Shown piece after piece: positions 54,413 to 62,377 of a stretch of 64,000 nt of DNA. Within the stretch, counting starts at the first letter, position 1, and every line of letters starts with the position of its first letter. This DNA is from Mycolicibacterium komossense. GTDB taxonomy: Bacteria; Actinomycetota; Actinomycetes; Mycobacteriales; Mycobacteriaceae. The notes under the pieces are model-generated. The model made no database searches and had not been told where the DNA came from. It was given only the letters and a program-made list of their open reading frames with translations. Location: NCBI RefSeq assembly GCF_025822605.1, contig NZ_JACKTY010000020.1, forward strand, positions 156,524-220,523, read 5' to 3'. Position numbers and translations under genes: made by a program.

Positions 54413-54610
54413 CTAGCTAGATTCCGGCCGGCCTTGTAGGTATTCCTGCATTGCCGGCGTCGCCGCGGCCCGTGTTTTCAGCATGGTTTGATAGCCGCGC
54501 TGCCATAGTTTCGCCAACGCCGGCGACTTACCGTTGTACGGATTCGCGTCGCCGAGCTCGGCGTTCTGGCCGGCGCGCAAGGCAGCTTCGGCATCCTCGC
54601 GATACGTCAT
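54413..54610 (-). CDS. small Rmf-like protein
   Basis: 65 residues: GDANPYNGKSPALAKLWQRGYQTML resembles ribosome modulation factor (NPY...LA..W.RGY). Such Rmf-like genes are found in phage genomes; possible effect on host ribosomes, or just a shared helical motif. ATGA overlap with the MuF stop. Confidence 0.7.
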   Translation of the reverse strand: MTYREDAEAALRAGQNAELGDANPYNGKSPALAKLWQRGYQTMLKTRAAATPAMQEYLQGRPESS

Positions 54611-56526
54611 TGCAGGAAGTCTCCTTGCATCACTGTGTACGCGTCGAAGTTGTTCGATCCGTCGAGCACCATTTGCCGCATGATCGGCCGCGTGATCCGG
54701 CCGTTCTCATCGAACCACTGAGCAAGCTCGTCGGACATGTACTTCCGCGCCGTCGCATCGTTGACGTACCAGAACTTTTTCGGGTTGTAGGTGAGCGCGT
54801 ATTTCCGCTTCACCATCTGCCCGTTCGTCGCGTTCTCGGCCTCGATATAGATTTCGTCGACGCGCCGCTGGAACACCGAGTCGAGCAGGTCGTCGAAACC
54901 CTTGCCGCTGTGCCCGTCCGCGCGCGCTTGGGCCATGAAGTCGCGCCGGCGGATCCGCTCGACGACTTGGCCGTAAACGGTTTTCTTCGCCGCCTCTTCG
55001 TCGTACAGCCCGGATTTCACCATGTCGCGGATCTTCTGCCGCTGCGACGGCCGGTCGATCAGCACGTCCGCTTCGGCGTAGACAGGATCTTCGCCGCCCT
55101 CGATCGCCGCCAGGATCCGGTCATTTTCGGCTGCGGATGCGGCTTCGGCCTTCGCTGCGCGCTGCGCGGCCCTGGTCGCTGCCAACTGCTCGGCCTGCTC
55201 GGCGCGGTCCATCGCCGCCGCGGCAGCTTCGATCCGAGCGTCGTCGCCGGCCTCGATCGCCGCTTCGAACTCGCGGACAGAGCGATCTAGTTCGGATTCG
55301 CCGGCGCGGTCGACGGCCCGGACGTCGGCGACGGGCGCGGCATCACCCGGTATCTCGACAGGTGTCGCCGCGGCCGGCGGCAGGTCCGGCGGCGCCGGCG
55401 GATCCGCGATCGCCTCCGCGGCCGGCAGCGTGTGCAGATCCTCGGTGTCGACGCGACGCCAATACTCGACGGCGCGCCGGTGCACGTCCTCGGCGTCGAG
55501 CCATTCGGCGATCGCGTGCGGATCCGGCGGTGTGACGGCCGGCGTGCCAGGTGCCGCGGTGAGCATCTTCGGCTGCCGCGCCGCTTCTAGCGCGAGCGGT
55601 GCCGGTTTCCGGTTCAGTGCGAGTTGCCGAGCAGGCGCTTCGATCGCCAACCGCTCGACCACACCCTGAGCCAGCGACAGCGCGGCCGGTGCAACGCGTT
55701 CGCTTGCGACCTTCACCAGCGAACGGCCGGTGTTCAGGTCGATAACCTTCGGGCTCGCCGCGGCCGGCGTAACCGACTGCGCCGCGGCGTCGAACACTTC
55801 GCCGCGGCCGGCCGCGCGAGCCTCCATCCGTGCCGCGATCTGTGGCGCCGACAACAGGTTGCCGGCCGCATCGCGCGACACCGCGTCGTAGTCGTCGAGC
55901 CAGTCATGCACATATCCGGGAACGGTGTACGGCTTGCCGTTTCGCATCGGGACCATGACGCATCGGCAAAAGTCGTGGCCGGTCACGGTGGAGGTGTGGA
56001 AGTTCCCGCCGGCCGACTGCTCGGACCGATACAGGCCTGGCGCCCCGCCGCCACGGCTCGCAGTCAGCGTCCGCGTTGCCTGCATCCGGCAGAACCCGCA
56101 CGCACCCGGCCGCGCCTCACGAACCCACGGGACGCCTTCGCGGTCGGCGTTCTCGATCACGGTGTCGCGGTGAGTTTGGAACGTTTGGCGCCGGCTCGTG
56201 CCCTGCAATGCCGTCGACGGTGACTGTTGCAGCATCGCCCAGCGGCCATTCGCCGCCAGCTGGTCGACGGCCGGCAGCTCGGCCGGCGTCGCGGTGAACG
56301 CCTTCGCGCCTATCGCCAACGGCTGGTCCTCGTACCAGGTCGCGGTCAGATCGCCGGCCGCAGCCAGATACGGCGACACCACTTGCGGATATGCGTCGGT
56401 GATGTACCGAAGCGCTTCGCTCTTGCCGAGCGGGGACAACGCGATCGCCAACTTTGCGACGTCACTGTCGAGCGCGCGGCCAATTGCGACCAGCGCGGCG
56501 CGAAGTTCAGGCGCTCCGGTTGTCAT
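54607..56526 (-). CDS. MuF-type minor capsid protein with long C-terminal extension
   Basis: 639 residues. The first ~240 include the MuF cysteine motif PGACGFCRMQATRTL with GHDFCRCVMVP. An Ala/Pro-rich linker (about 260-400) and an acidic coiled coil (AAAAAMDRAEQAEQLAATRA) lead to a charged ~140-residue C-terminal region (DMVKSGLYDEEAAKKTVYGQ ... KRKYALTYNPKKFWYVNDATARKYMSDELAQWF) without recognised fold. MuF proteins sit in the head and in some phages carry fused effectors delivered with DNA. Confidence 0.88.
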   Translation of the reverse strand: MTTGAPELRAALVAIGRALDSDVAKLAIALSPLGKSEALRYITDAYPQVVSPYLAAAGDLTATWYEDQPLAIGAKAFTATPAELPAVDQLAANGRWAMLQQSPSTALQGTSRRQTFQTHRDTVIENADREGVPWVREARPGACGFCRMQATRTLTASRGGGAPGLYRSEQSAGGNFHTSTVTGHDFCRCVMVPMRNGKPYTVPGYVHDWLDDYDAVSRDAAGNLLSAPQIAARMEARAAGRGEVFDAAAQSVTPAAASPKVIDLNTGRSLVKVASERVAPAALSLAQGVVERLAIEAPARQLALNRKPAPLALEAARQPKMLTAAPGTPAVTPPDPHAIAEWLDAEDVHRRAVEYWRRVDTEDLHTLPAAEAIADPPAPPDLPPAAATPVEIPGDAAPVADVRAVDRAGESELDRSVREFEAAIEAGDDARIEAAAAAMDRAEQAEQLAATRAAQRAAKAEAASAAENDRILAAIEGGEDPVYAEADVLIDRPSQRQKIRDMVKSGLYDEEAAKKTVYGQVVERIRRRDFMAQARADGHSGKGFDDLLDSVFQRRVDEIYIEAENATNGQMVKRKYALTYNPKKFWYVNDATARKYMSDELAQWFDENGRITRPIMRQMVLDGSNNFDAYTVMQGDFLQ

Positions 56527-58034
56527 CAGCTGGCGCGTTGCGCGGCGCCATCCGCCGGCTGGTCGCCGGCCGCGGCATTATCGCCGGCCGCGGGCTGGTC
56601 GCCGGCACTATTCGCCGCGATCAGCGCGTCGACAATGCTCGTAGAGTTGCCGCGCCGCTTCTCAGCCAGCGCGCGTTTGATCTGCTGCGGGTCTAGCCCG
56701 AGCAATTCGAGCCCGACTTCGGTTTCCTTGAGCCATTCCGGGCCCGCGCCGAGCTGCTTTGCGCCGGCGTCCGCCTGCGCTGCTTTCGACAGGTACAGCG
56801 GCGACCGGAATCGCGCGTCGATCGACTTCCACTGCTTCGGGATCGTCGGTTCGCCGTTTTTGATCGCCAGCCCGCGCATATACGACCGCCGGAACGCCGG
56901 CGACCAGTCATCCGTCGCGCCTTCTGCCTCGGCGATCAGTTCTTCGCGCGACGCAATGTAGGACTCGGCCGACGTCGGGTTCGCCCGGTTATTGAACCCG
57001 AGCGCTTCGACGGTGATCGACGTCTCGCCGGCGAACAGCATCGCGATCTGTTCGAGCGCGTCGATATGGGGCTGCGGGCTCGCCGCTTCGAAGCGTTTCA
57101 CGTCCGCGCGAGCACGGCCGGCGTCGGGCTCGTCGGGATCGTCTTCGAGCGCAAACACTCGCGCGAGCGCGACTTGCCACGCTGCTTTGAGCGTGCCGTC
57201 TTTGTTGCGGAACGCCTTGCCGGACGCCCCGAGCAAGATCAGCTGCGGGAAGCTGTAGACGTCCATGTGCCCGTCCATGCGAATGATCGCTTTGAGCGCG
57301 CGTTTTTGCTGCGACATGGCCGGCCGGGTGATCCTCGACGAGCCGAGCGCGCGATCCTCCCGCGGGTGATAGGGCAGCACTTCGACCGGGACGCCGAGCT
57401 TGTGCGTTTGGATATCGACCTGCCAGTCGCCGTCCTCGTCGAGGTCCGCCGTCAGCGTCAAACCGTCTTCGTAGAGCGCGATCCCGGACGGGTTGCCGTC
57501 GTCGTCGCGGCTGGTGATGGAAAGCAGTTCGTCGAGCCCGTTGCGGCGTGAGTTCCAGGTGCCCGTCGCTTCGAGCGCGCTCTTGACGTGGATCAGCGAC
57601 TTGGGTTCGCCGGCCCGTTCGTCGCCCTCGGTGTTGATCAGGAACGCCGGCCCATGAAGCAGCGACGACACCATGCCCGAGTTCGCCTTTGTCGCGAAGA
57701 AGTTGTCGTCCCAGAGTTCAGTCCCGCCGATCGAATCGAAGTCGCCGTCGGGCCAAAAGAAGTTATCGAGATTGCAGCGGCGCGCGAGCGCGTCCACTGC
57801 TTTCGCCGACCAGCCGAGCACGGTTTCCGCGCGAAGGTAGCTCGGCGGGATGATTTCGCCGATCCGTCGAAGGGCGAATTTGCCGTCGTAAAACGACGCG
57901 CGAAGTAGATTCCGCGGTGTCTTGTCGACCAGCTGCTGGTACAGCCCATTTATCTGGTCGAGCGTGTCGCCGTTCAGTTCTGGGATCGCGAATTTGAACT
58001 GGGTCGCCGCTTTCGTGGTCCGCTCGGCCGTCAC
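56526..58034 (-). CDS. portal protein
   Basis: 502 residues, SPP1/HK97-type portal: QINGLYQQLVDKTPRNLLRASFYDGK, WSAKAVDALARRCNLDNF, LNTEGDERAGEPKSLIHV-type segment, and the clip-region SRITRPAMSQQKRALKAIIR. Forms the dodecameric DNA channel. One-base overlap with MuF and four-base with terminase. Confidence 0.93.
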   Translation of the reverse strand: MTAERTTKAATQFKFAIPELNGDTLDQINGLYQQLVDKTPRNLLRASFYDGKFALRRIGEIIPPSYLRAETVLGWSAKAVDALARRCNLDNFFWPDGDFDSIGGTELWDDNFFATKANSGMVSSLLHGPAFLINTEGDERAGEPKSLIHVKSALEATGTWNSRRNGLDELLSITSRDDDGNPSGIALYEDGLTLTADLDEDGDWQVDIQTHKLGVPVEVLPYHPREDRALGSSRITRPAMSQQKRALKAIIRMDGHMDVYSFPQLILLGASGKAFRNKDGTLKAAWQVALARVFALEDDPDEPDAGRARADVKRFEAASPQPHIDALEQIAMLFAGETSITVEALGFNNRANPTSAESYIASREELIAEAEGATDDWSPAFRRSYMRGLAIKNGEPTIPKQWKSIDARFRSPLYLSKAAQADAGAKQLGAGPEWLKETEVGLELLGLDPQQIKRALAEKRRGNSTSIVDALIAANSAGDQPAAGDNAAAGDQPADGAAQRAS

Positions 58035-59557
58035 AGCACTACCGCCTCTCTACCTGTCCCGGCAGTCCGTCGGACGGCCCTTTTGTTCTTCGTCGCCGCG
58101 AAAAGCGCCAACGTCATCGCGACCGCCTGCTGAATCTGGTCCGACGGGTTCCGCCGATCCCAACCCCAACCGCCAGCGCCACGAATGGGCCGACGTTTGC
58201 CGTTTTTCACCACTGCGTCCGTTACCGACATTTGTCCGCTATGTGTCAGGGTGCCAGCTTTCAGCCGGTTTTCCACTGCGCCGCACGCTGCGGCCATGTT
58301 TGGACCGGTCGTGACGACCACGGTTACGCCGGCGTTTTCCAGGTCCACGATCATCGAAGCGGCCGGCGATTCCGAGTCGATGACGACGACAGTCCGCCGG
58401 CCGGCACGCCGCCACGCGTCCGCAATCCACACGACAGCGGCGTCGGTATCGTCGCCGGCCCACACCTCTTCGGTGTGCGCCTGGTCCTCGTCGATCCAGC
58501 ACGCGGAAACCGATATCTGCCGCGCGTGACTCATGTCGACGCCGAACCCGTTCGGCTTGATCCCGTCCGCCGGCCCGACCCTGAGTAGCGTCCGCCAGCG
58601 CGCCGCGGTGACCACCGGCCGGTGCGTCGTCTTATCCCAAATCCCCAACGCCTCACGCAAAAACGACTCTTCGGTAAGCAGCTTCCGCATCCGCCGGATA
58701 GCCCGCTCCGACGTCCGATGCGGATACGACGGATTCGCCTTCCGCAGCTGCGCCCGGTCGTCCGGGTCCGCGCCCTCATCCGCCGAAAACTCGACGTAGA
58801 GCGTCCCTTCGGACTCGCCGTCGAGCGCGTCCTGTCGAAGCATCGTGAACACCTCGCCGGCATCCGTCGGCCGCGGCGGTGTGCCCGTCAGCAGCACCAA
58901 CGGGTTCTTGACGGTGTTCATCGTCGGGATCAGGTCGTCCATGGCCTTCGACGTGAGCCGCTGCGCCTCGTCGAGCACCAGGACGCCAACGCCGGCGAAA
59001 CCCAGGCCAAACCCGTTCTCACGGGCGCCAAACAGGATCCGCGAGTTGTTCTTGAGGTAAATCCCCTCGTCGCCGCGCGAGTCGCTTACGTTCTTGATGT
59101 GCCGCTTGACCAGCGGGTTTTCGCACATCGCCTTCATCGAGGCGAACGTTTCCTTCGCGGTCTTCGTCCGGTGCGCCGTCCAAATGACAGTCAGGCCGGG
59201 TGTCAGCAGCGCGAGCGCGAACACGATGCAGCCGATGAGGTACGTCTTGCCGACCTGCCGCGGGATCGAAATCACCGAGGTGTCCGACGCGTAAAGCCCG
59301 GTCCCGTCCAGCGCCAGAATCAGCCGGCCTAGCCCGTCTTGCCAGCGATCGAACGTCCAGCCCATGTTCCGACAGGTGTCGCGGATCCGCGGCCACGCCG
59401 TCCCGACGATCCCGTCTGGCCGCACGACGTGCCGCGCAACCTCCGACAGCTTCGGACCCGTCAGCGCCGGCGGACGACTCGACGGTTTCGGCGACGCAGG
59501 CCTGGTGCTCGACTTGGCCGGCGCCCGCCTAGATGGCGTCTTCGTCCCAGGACTCAT
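58031..59557 (-). CDS. terL: terminase large subunit
   Basis: 508 residues. ATPase domain: Walker A PRQVGKT (residues 99-105), Walker B VLVLDEAQRL, coupling LLTGTPP. Nuclease domain: acidic FGVDMSHARQIS and VVIDSESPAAS. Cuts and packages concatemeric phage DNA. The lysine/proline-rich N-terminal 45 residues resemble the small subunit's tail and overlap that gene by 29 bases. Confidence 0.95.
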   Translation of the reverse strand: MSPGTKTPSRRAPAKSSTRPASPKPSSRPPALTGPKLSEVARHVVRPDGIVGTAWPRIRDTCRNMGWTFDRWQDGLGRLILALDGTGLYASDTSVISIPRQVGKTYLIGCIVFALALLTPGLTVIWTAHRTKTAKETFASMKAMCENPLVKRHIKNVSDSRGDEGIYLKNNSRILFGARENGFGLGFAGVGVLVLDEAQRLTSKAMDDLIPTMNTVKNPLVLLTGTPPRPTDAGEVFTMLRQDALDGESEGTLYVEFSADEGADPDDRAQLRKANPSYPHRTSERAIRRMRKLLTEESFLREALGIWDKTTHRPVVTAARWRTLLRVGPADGIKPNGFGVDMSHARQISVSACWIDEDQAHTEEVWAGDDTDAAVVWIADAWRRAGRRTVVVIDSESPAASMIVDLENAGVTVVVTTGPNMAAACGAVENRLKAGTLTHSGQMSVTDAVVKNGKRRPIRGAGGWGWDRRNPSDQIQQAVAMTLALFAATKNKRAVRRTAGTGREAVVL

Positions 59558-59876
59558 TCGGGGTATTCGCTACGGCCGATGGCTCGGCGGCTGTCGGGGT
59601 GTTCTTGGCGCTCAGCGCATCAATCTGGTTCTGGACGTCCAGTAGTTGTTTCATCAGGTTTCCGACGTCACGCGGGTGCGCGCGCGGATCGTCCATTGCC
59701 GCCGCGATCCGATCCCGGAGCGTCTCGAGAAGCGTTTTTCGGGACAGCTTGACTGCGTGCGCGATCGTCCGCGGCTTGGCCGGCGCACGCTTCTTGGCCG
59801 GCGGCTTCTTGGCCGGCGCAGGCGCCTTCCCATCGCCCTGGACGACCGCCAACGGTCGCCGTGCGCGATCGGCCAT
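59529..59876 (-). CDS. terS: terminase small subunit
   Basis: 115 residues. A Lys/Pro/Ala-rich basic N-terminal part is followed by helices TLLETLRDRIAAAMDDPRAH and NLMKQLLDVQNQIDALSAK. Size and place in front of terL fit. A TTG at 59903 could extend it by nine residues. The 63 bases upstream include T8 (59910-59917) and G7 (59927-59933) runs. Confidence 0.8.
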   Translation of the reverse strand: MADRARRPLAVVQGDGKAPAPAKKPPAKKRAPAKPRTIAHAVKLSRKTLLETLRDRIAAAMDDPRAHPRDVGNLMKQLLDVQNQIDALSAKNTPTAAEPSAVANTPNESWDEDAI

Positions 59877-59939
59877 CGTGCCGTGCCGCCTTTCTCGAAA
59901 CAATGTTTCTTTTTTTTGAAGAACCAGGGGGGGCAGCGC

Positions 59940-60086
59940 CTATGCCATGGGAGGCGGCTGGGGGCGGGGGTAGGGGTCACCCGGGGTGGGTGCTGGTGTG
60001 CCGCACTGCGGGCAGGGGCCGGCGGGTCGGGGTCCGGGGTAGGCGTCGTCGCAGCGGGGGCACCAGGACGCCGGTGGGCTGTTCAT
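59940..60086 (-). CDS. small zinc-ribbon protein
   Basis: 48 residues with two CxxC knuckles, WCPRCDDAYPGPRPAGPCPQCG, so a zinc ribbon is very likely. ATG overlaps the preceding stop as ATGA. Proline-rich tail. Confidence 0.6.
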   Translation of the reverse strand: MNSPPASWCPRCDDAYPGPRPAGPCPQCGTPAPTPGDPYPRPQPPPMA

Positions 60087-60265
60087 GCGCCGCGTCCGCG
60101 GTAGTCGGGTGTCTGCGCGCGTGCGATCTGCTCGGCCAGGTGCTCGCGCAGGGTGGGCGTGGGCCGGCCGCGGTTGTCGACGTCGGGCTGAGTGAACCCG
60201 CAGCCGTGTGGGCAGTTGGGTTCGCCGCGGCCGTTGGTTTTCATCACGTTGCCGTGCGTGCACAC
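60083..60265 (-). CDS. small Cys/His protein
   Basis: About 60 residues from a GTG: VCTHGNVMKTNGRGEPNCPH and GCGFTQPD give a Cys/His cluster; the helical tail has TLREHLAEQIARAQTP. A TTG 12 bases upstream or the internal ATG are alternative starts. Unknown function. Confidence 0.5.
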   Translation of the reverse strand: MCTHGNVMKTNGRGEPNCPHGCGFTQPDVDNRGRPTPTLREHLAEQIARAQTPDYRGRGA

Positions 60266-60318
60266 CTTGCCGGCCAATGGACCACGGCCCCGTCGTGCTG
60301 CTCGACGCTGCGACCGGT

Positions 60319-60570
60319 TCACGGCTGGGTGCCGATCGGGAGCGTGACGAGGTAGTAGACCGTGCCCTTGGTGGTGTGCAGGCATGGCAGCACACCACTG
60401 AGGTCTGCGTCTGCTGCGGTGTGGTCGACGAGCAGGGTGTCGAGCACGGCGCCGCGTGCTGCGTATTCGATCGTGCGGAGTGGGATCCGCACGACGTCCG
60501 TGCCGTAGAGACCAAGGTCGCGCACGATGGTGGCAATGCGGTCGTGGTTTTTGGCGACGATGCCGATCAT
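60319..60570 (-). CDS. small phage protein, unknown function
   Basis: 83 residues, alpha/beta: IGIVAKNHDRIATIVRDLGLYGTDVVRIPLRTIEYAARG then LDTLLVDHTAAD. The strand-helix alternation suggests a small Rossmann-like fold. ATGA overlap with the upstream gene. Confidence 0.65.
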   Translation of the reverse strand: MIGIVAKNHDRIATIVRDLGLYGTDVVRIPLRTIEYAARGAVLDTLLVDHTAADADLSGVLPCLHTTKGTVYYLVTLPIGTQP

Positions 60571-60899
60571 TGGTCGTCGTCCAGTCCCTTGGCGTAGATG
60601 GCGTCGAGTAGTGCTGTGCCCTCACTGATCAGGCCGCGCGTGATGTAGCTCGGTTGCGCTCCTGAGCGTGGGTAGACCTCGACGTGGCCTGTGCGTGAGC
60701 CGTCGTCTTCGACGTGTTGTAGTCCCACGATGAGCACGGCATCCACTGCCACGCCATCGCAGCCCGATACCCTCACGCACGCATCAATGGCGCGGTCCAG
60801 CTGCTCGAATGCGACGTCGTGCCGGCACTTGGTGCAGTGCCCATCGTCGGCGATGAAGTGCTCGGTGTCGTGCTGGGCGGTGTTATCGGTGTCGCTCAT
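60567..60899 (-). CDS. small phage protein with CxxC
   Basis: 110 residues. HFIADDGHCTKCRHDVAFEQ has a CxxC, followed by a beta-rich part (VAVDAVLIVGLQHVEDDGSRTGHVEVYP). The ATG at 60899 starts MSDTDNTAQHD. Function unknown. Confidence 0.65.
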   Translation of the reverse strand: MSDTDNTAQHDTEHFIADDGHCTKCRHDVAFEQLDRAIDACVRVSGCDGVAVDAVLIVGLQHVEDDGSRTGHVEVYPRSGAQPSYITRGLISEGTALLDAIYAKGLDDDQ

Positions 60900-60960
60900 G
60901 GTGTCCTCTGCGGTGGTGGGCAAACTTTGCTCTTGCTGAAATGTTCTGCGCTGCAATCAA

Positions 60961-60982
60961 AGATCCTTTCCGGAAAGGATCT
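60961..60982 (-). terminator. perfect 22-bp palindrome after the HNH gene
   Basis: AGATCCTTT, CCGG, AAAGGATCT: a 9-bp stem with a 4-base loop, followed on the minus-strand RNA by UUGAUU. Lies 11 bases after the HNH stop. Reads as a modest intrinsic terminator; a dimeric-protein operator is the alternative. Confidence 0.55.
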
Positions 60983-60992
60983 GGCTAACGGG

Positions 60993-61322
60993 TCACCAGG
61001 TGCGAGCGGTGACGAATACGACGCCCGTGCTGGCCTGCTGTTCGTCTTCGACGTGGTCGGATTTGTCGCGGTTGCAGCACCGGTGCGCGGCTTGCTTGTT
61101 GGGGAGCTCGTCGGGCCCGCCTGCGATGAGCGGGACAACGTGGTCGACGACGAACTCGAACGGGTCGAGGTGGGGGAGCTCGTAGTCGATGGGTTCGCCG
61201 CAGATCCCGCAGTCGGGGTGCTTGCGTCGGCAGTCGTGGTGTGTGCTGCCGCAGTCGGGGTGTCCGCGCTGTATGGCTCGGCGATGCCGGTCGCGAGTCG
61301 CTGTGTTCCGCTGTCCGGCCAT
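60993..61322 (-). CDS. HNH endonuclease
   Basis: 109 residues: two Cys pairs for zinc (HPDCGICGEP and HRCCNRDKSD) around the core EFVVDHVVPLIAGGPDELPN, which supplies the HNH metal site. HNH proteins next to terminase are needed for cos cleavage in several phages, so a packaging role is more likely than homing. Confidence 0.9.
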   Translation of the reverse strand: MAGQRNTATRDRHRRAIQRGHPDCGSTHHDCRRKHPDCGICGEPIDYELPHLDPFEFVVDHVVPLIAGGPDELPNKQAAHRCCNRDKSDHVEDEQQASTGVVFVTARTW

Positions 61323-61343
61323 CAGCGCGGACCTACCCGCCCG

Positions 61344-61598
61344 TTACCACTCGAACGGCTTGTATTCGGCCGGGGTGAATGGCTGATCGGGGTCTGTGGT
61401 GGCAACGGCGCTGGGCACGATTCCGCCTTCGCCGTAGAACACGGCGGGTTCGGCGGGTGCCTGCTCGATGACGACGCGCTGTGGATCCGTGGCGGCCGGC
61501 TGCGTGGAAGCGTCGGCTTCGGTGGTGCTTGTGGTGGCCTCGCCGGTGTCGGTGGCCGGATCCGGGGTGTCGGTCTTGGTGTAGTCACGTAGTGCCAT
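61344..61598 (-). CDS. small acidic Thr/Ala-rich phage protein
   Basis: 84 residues, low complexity, acidic (TDTPDPATDTGEATTSTTEA) with a short conserved-looking end (PFTPAEYKPFEW). AGGAGG box before ATG. Unknown; operator-like sites lie just upstream. Confidence 0.6.
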   Translation of the reverse strand: MALRDYTKTDTPDPATDTGEATTSTTEADASTQPAATDPQRVVIEQAPAEPAVFYGEGGIVPSAVATTDPDQPFTPAEYKPFEW

Positions 61599-61636
61599 GT
61601 GGGGAAACCTCCTGGTCGGAAATACGAATGCGCCCC

Positions 61637-61685
61637 TCCGACGATAGTCGGAAGGGCACATATGTCGTTGAGGCGCGAATATCGG
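61637..61685 (-). promoter_or_regulatory. operator-like palindromes upstream of a small gene/HNH unit
   Basis: TCCGACGATAGTCGGA (61637-61652, perfect 6-bp arms around N4) and a near copy GCACATATGTCG (61656-61667). On the minus strand the second reads CGATATT, eight bases, AACGACATATGT, the same composite spacing as upstream of lysA. Confidence 0.6.
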
Positions 61686-61689
61686 GCGT

Positions 61690-62100
61690 CTATGTCGCGC
61701 GACCGTTGTTGCGGGTGCGGCCGATCCAGTAGCCGACGCCGGGCCGATATTTCACTTCGGCGCCGCGGGCGGCGACCATGTAGGCGGCTTCGTCGAGCTC
61801 ATCGCCGAGGGTGAATCCTTGGACAGCGGTTTCGAGGCTGGTTGCGCCGTGTGCGGTGAGCGCTTCGATCACGCGGGCCTTGGCGGCGTAGTAGGCGTCG
61901 TGCGGGTTCTCGTCGTTCGTCTCAGGTGTCGGATAGAGCTCAGTGATTGGCACGGTCCGTGAACCGCGGCATGTCATCACTTCGGCGTAACCGGTGCCGA
62001 CGTAGCGGCGGAAGCTCACGCGCTGGTGGTCGTGGCTGTGCCCGCCGCAGGCCGGCGCGGCGGTCCATGTGAGCGCGTCGCCGGCTTTGTAGCCGGTCAT
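61690..62100 (-). CDS. phage protein, unknown function
   Basis: 136 residues. Beta-rich start with HSHDHQRVSFRRYVGTGYAEV and a helical part (NPHDAYYAAKARVIEALTAHGATSLETAVQGFTLGDELDEAAYMV). Several histidines and cysteines could bind metal. Stop of the upstream gene overlaps its ATG by one base. Confidence 0.65.
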   Translation of the reverse strand: MTGYKAGDALTWTAAPACGGHSHDHQRVSFRRYVGTGYAEVMTCRGSRTVPITELYPTPETNDENPHDAYYAAKARVIEALTAHGATSLETAVQGFTLGDELDEAAYMVAARGAEVKYRPGVGYWIGRTRNNGRAT

Positions 62101-62303
62101 CAGAGCTTCCCGCATTTCTTGCAGTCGACGACCTTGCCGGGGCCGGGGCGCCACGGCAGCGCGTAGGCGCCGATTCGCTGCCCGCAGGCTGGGAAAACGT
62201 TGCCGTTGCCGTCTGGTGCTGCGTAGTGGACGACGGGACGACCGGAGAACTGGACGGGTTCCATGAACCCGATTGGGCTGGTCTGGGATGCAGTGGTGGC
62301 CAT
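62100..62303 (-). CDS. small phage zinc-ribbon-like protein
   Basis: 67 residues: VHYAAPDGNGNVFPACGQRI and a terminal VVDCKKCGKL give three Cys likely forming a ribbon. Its start codon abuts a four-copy operator array, so it is probably the first gene of a tightly controlled leftward unit. Confidence 0.65.
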   Translation of the reverse strand: MATTASQTSPIGFMEPVQFSGRPVVHYAAPDGNGNVFPACGQRIGAYALPWRPGPGKVVDCKKCGKL

Positions 62304-62304
62304 G

Positions 62305-62370
62305 CGACAATTGTCGCATATCGGGACATATGTCGCAAAGGCGACTTATGTCGGACTGGCGAGAATGTCG
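62305..62370 (-). promoter_or_regulatory. tandem array of four operator-like palindromes
   Basis: CGACAATTGTCG (62305-62316), GGACATATGTCG (62324-62335), CGACTTATGTCG (62342-62353) and a degenerate GCGAGAATGTCG (62359-62370), spaced 19, 18 and 17 bases. The array fills the whole 74-base gap before the start at 62303. Repeated sites of this spacing are typical of cooperative repressor binding. Confidence 0.7.
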
Positions 62371-62377
62371 CCGACGA

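Noticed and set aside
59896..59917. Plus-strand intrinsic terminator (GAAAC-AAT-GTTTC then T8)
   Set aside because: Only a 5-bp AT-rich stem, and no plus-strand gene ends there.
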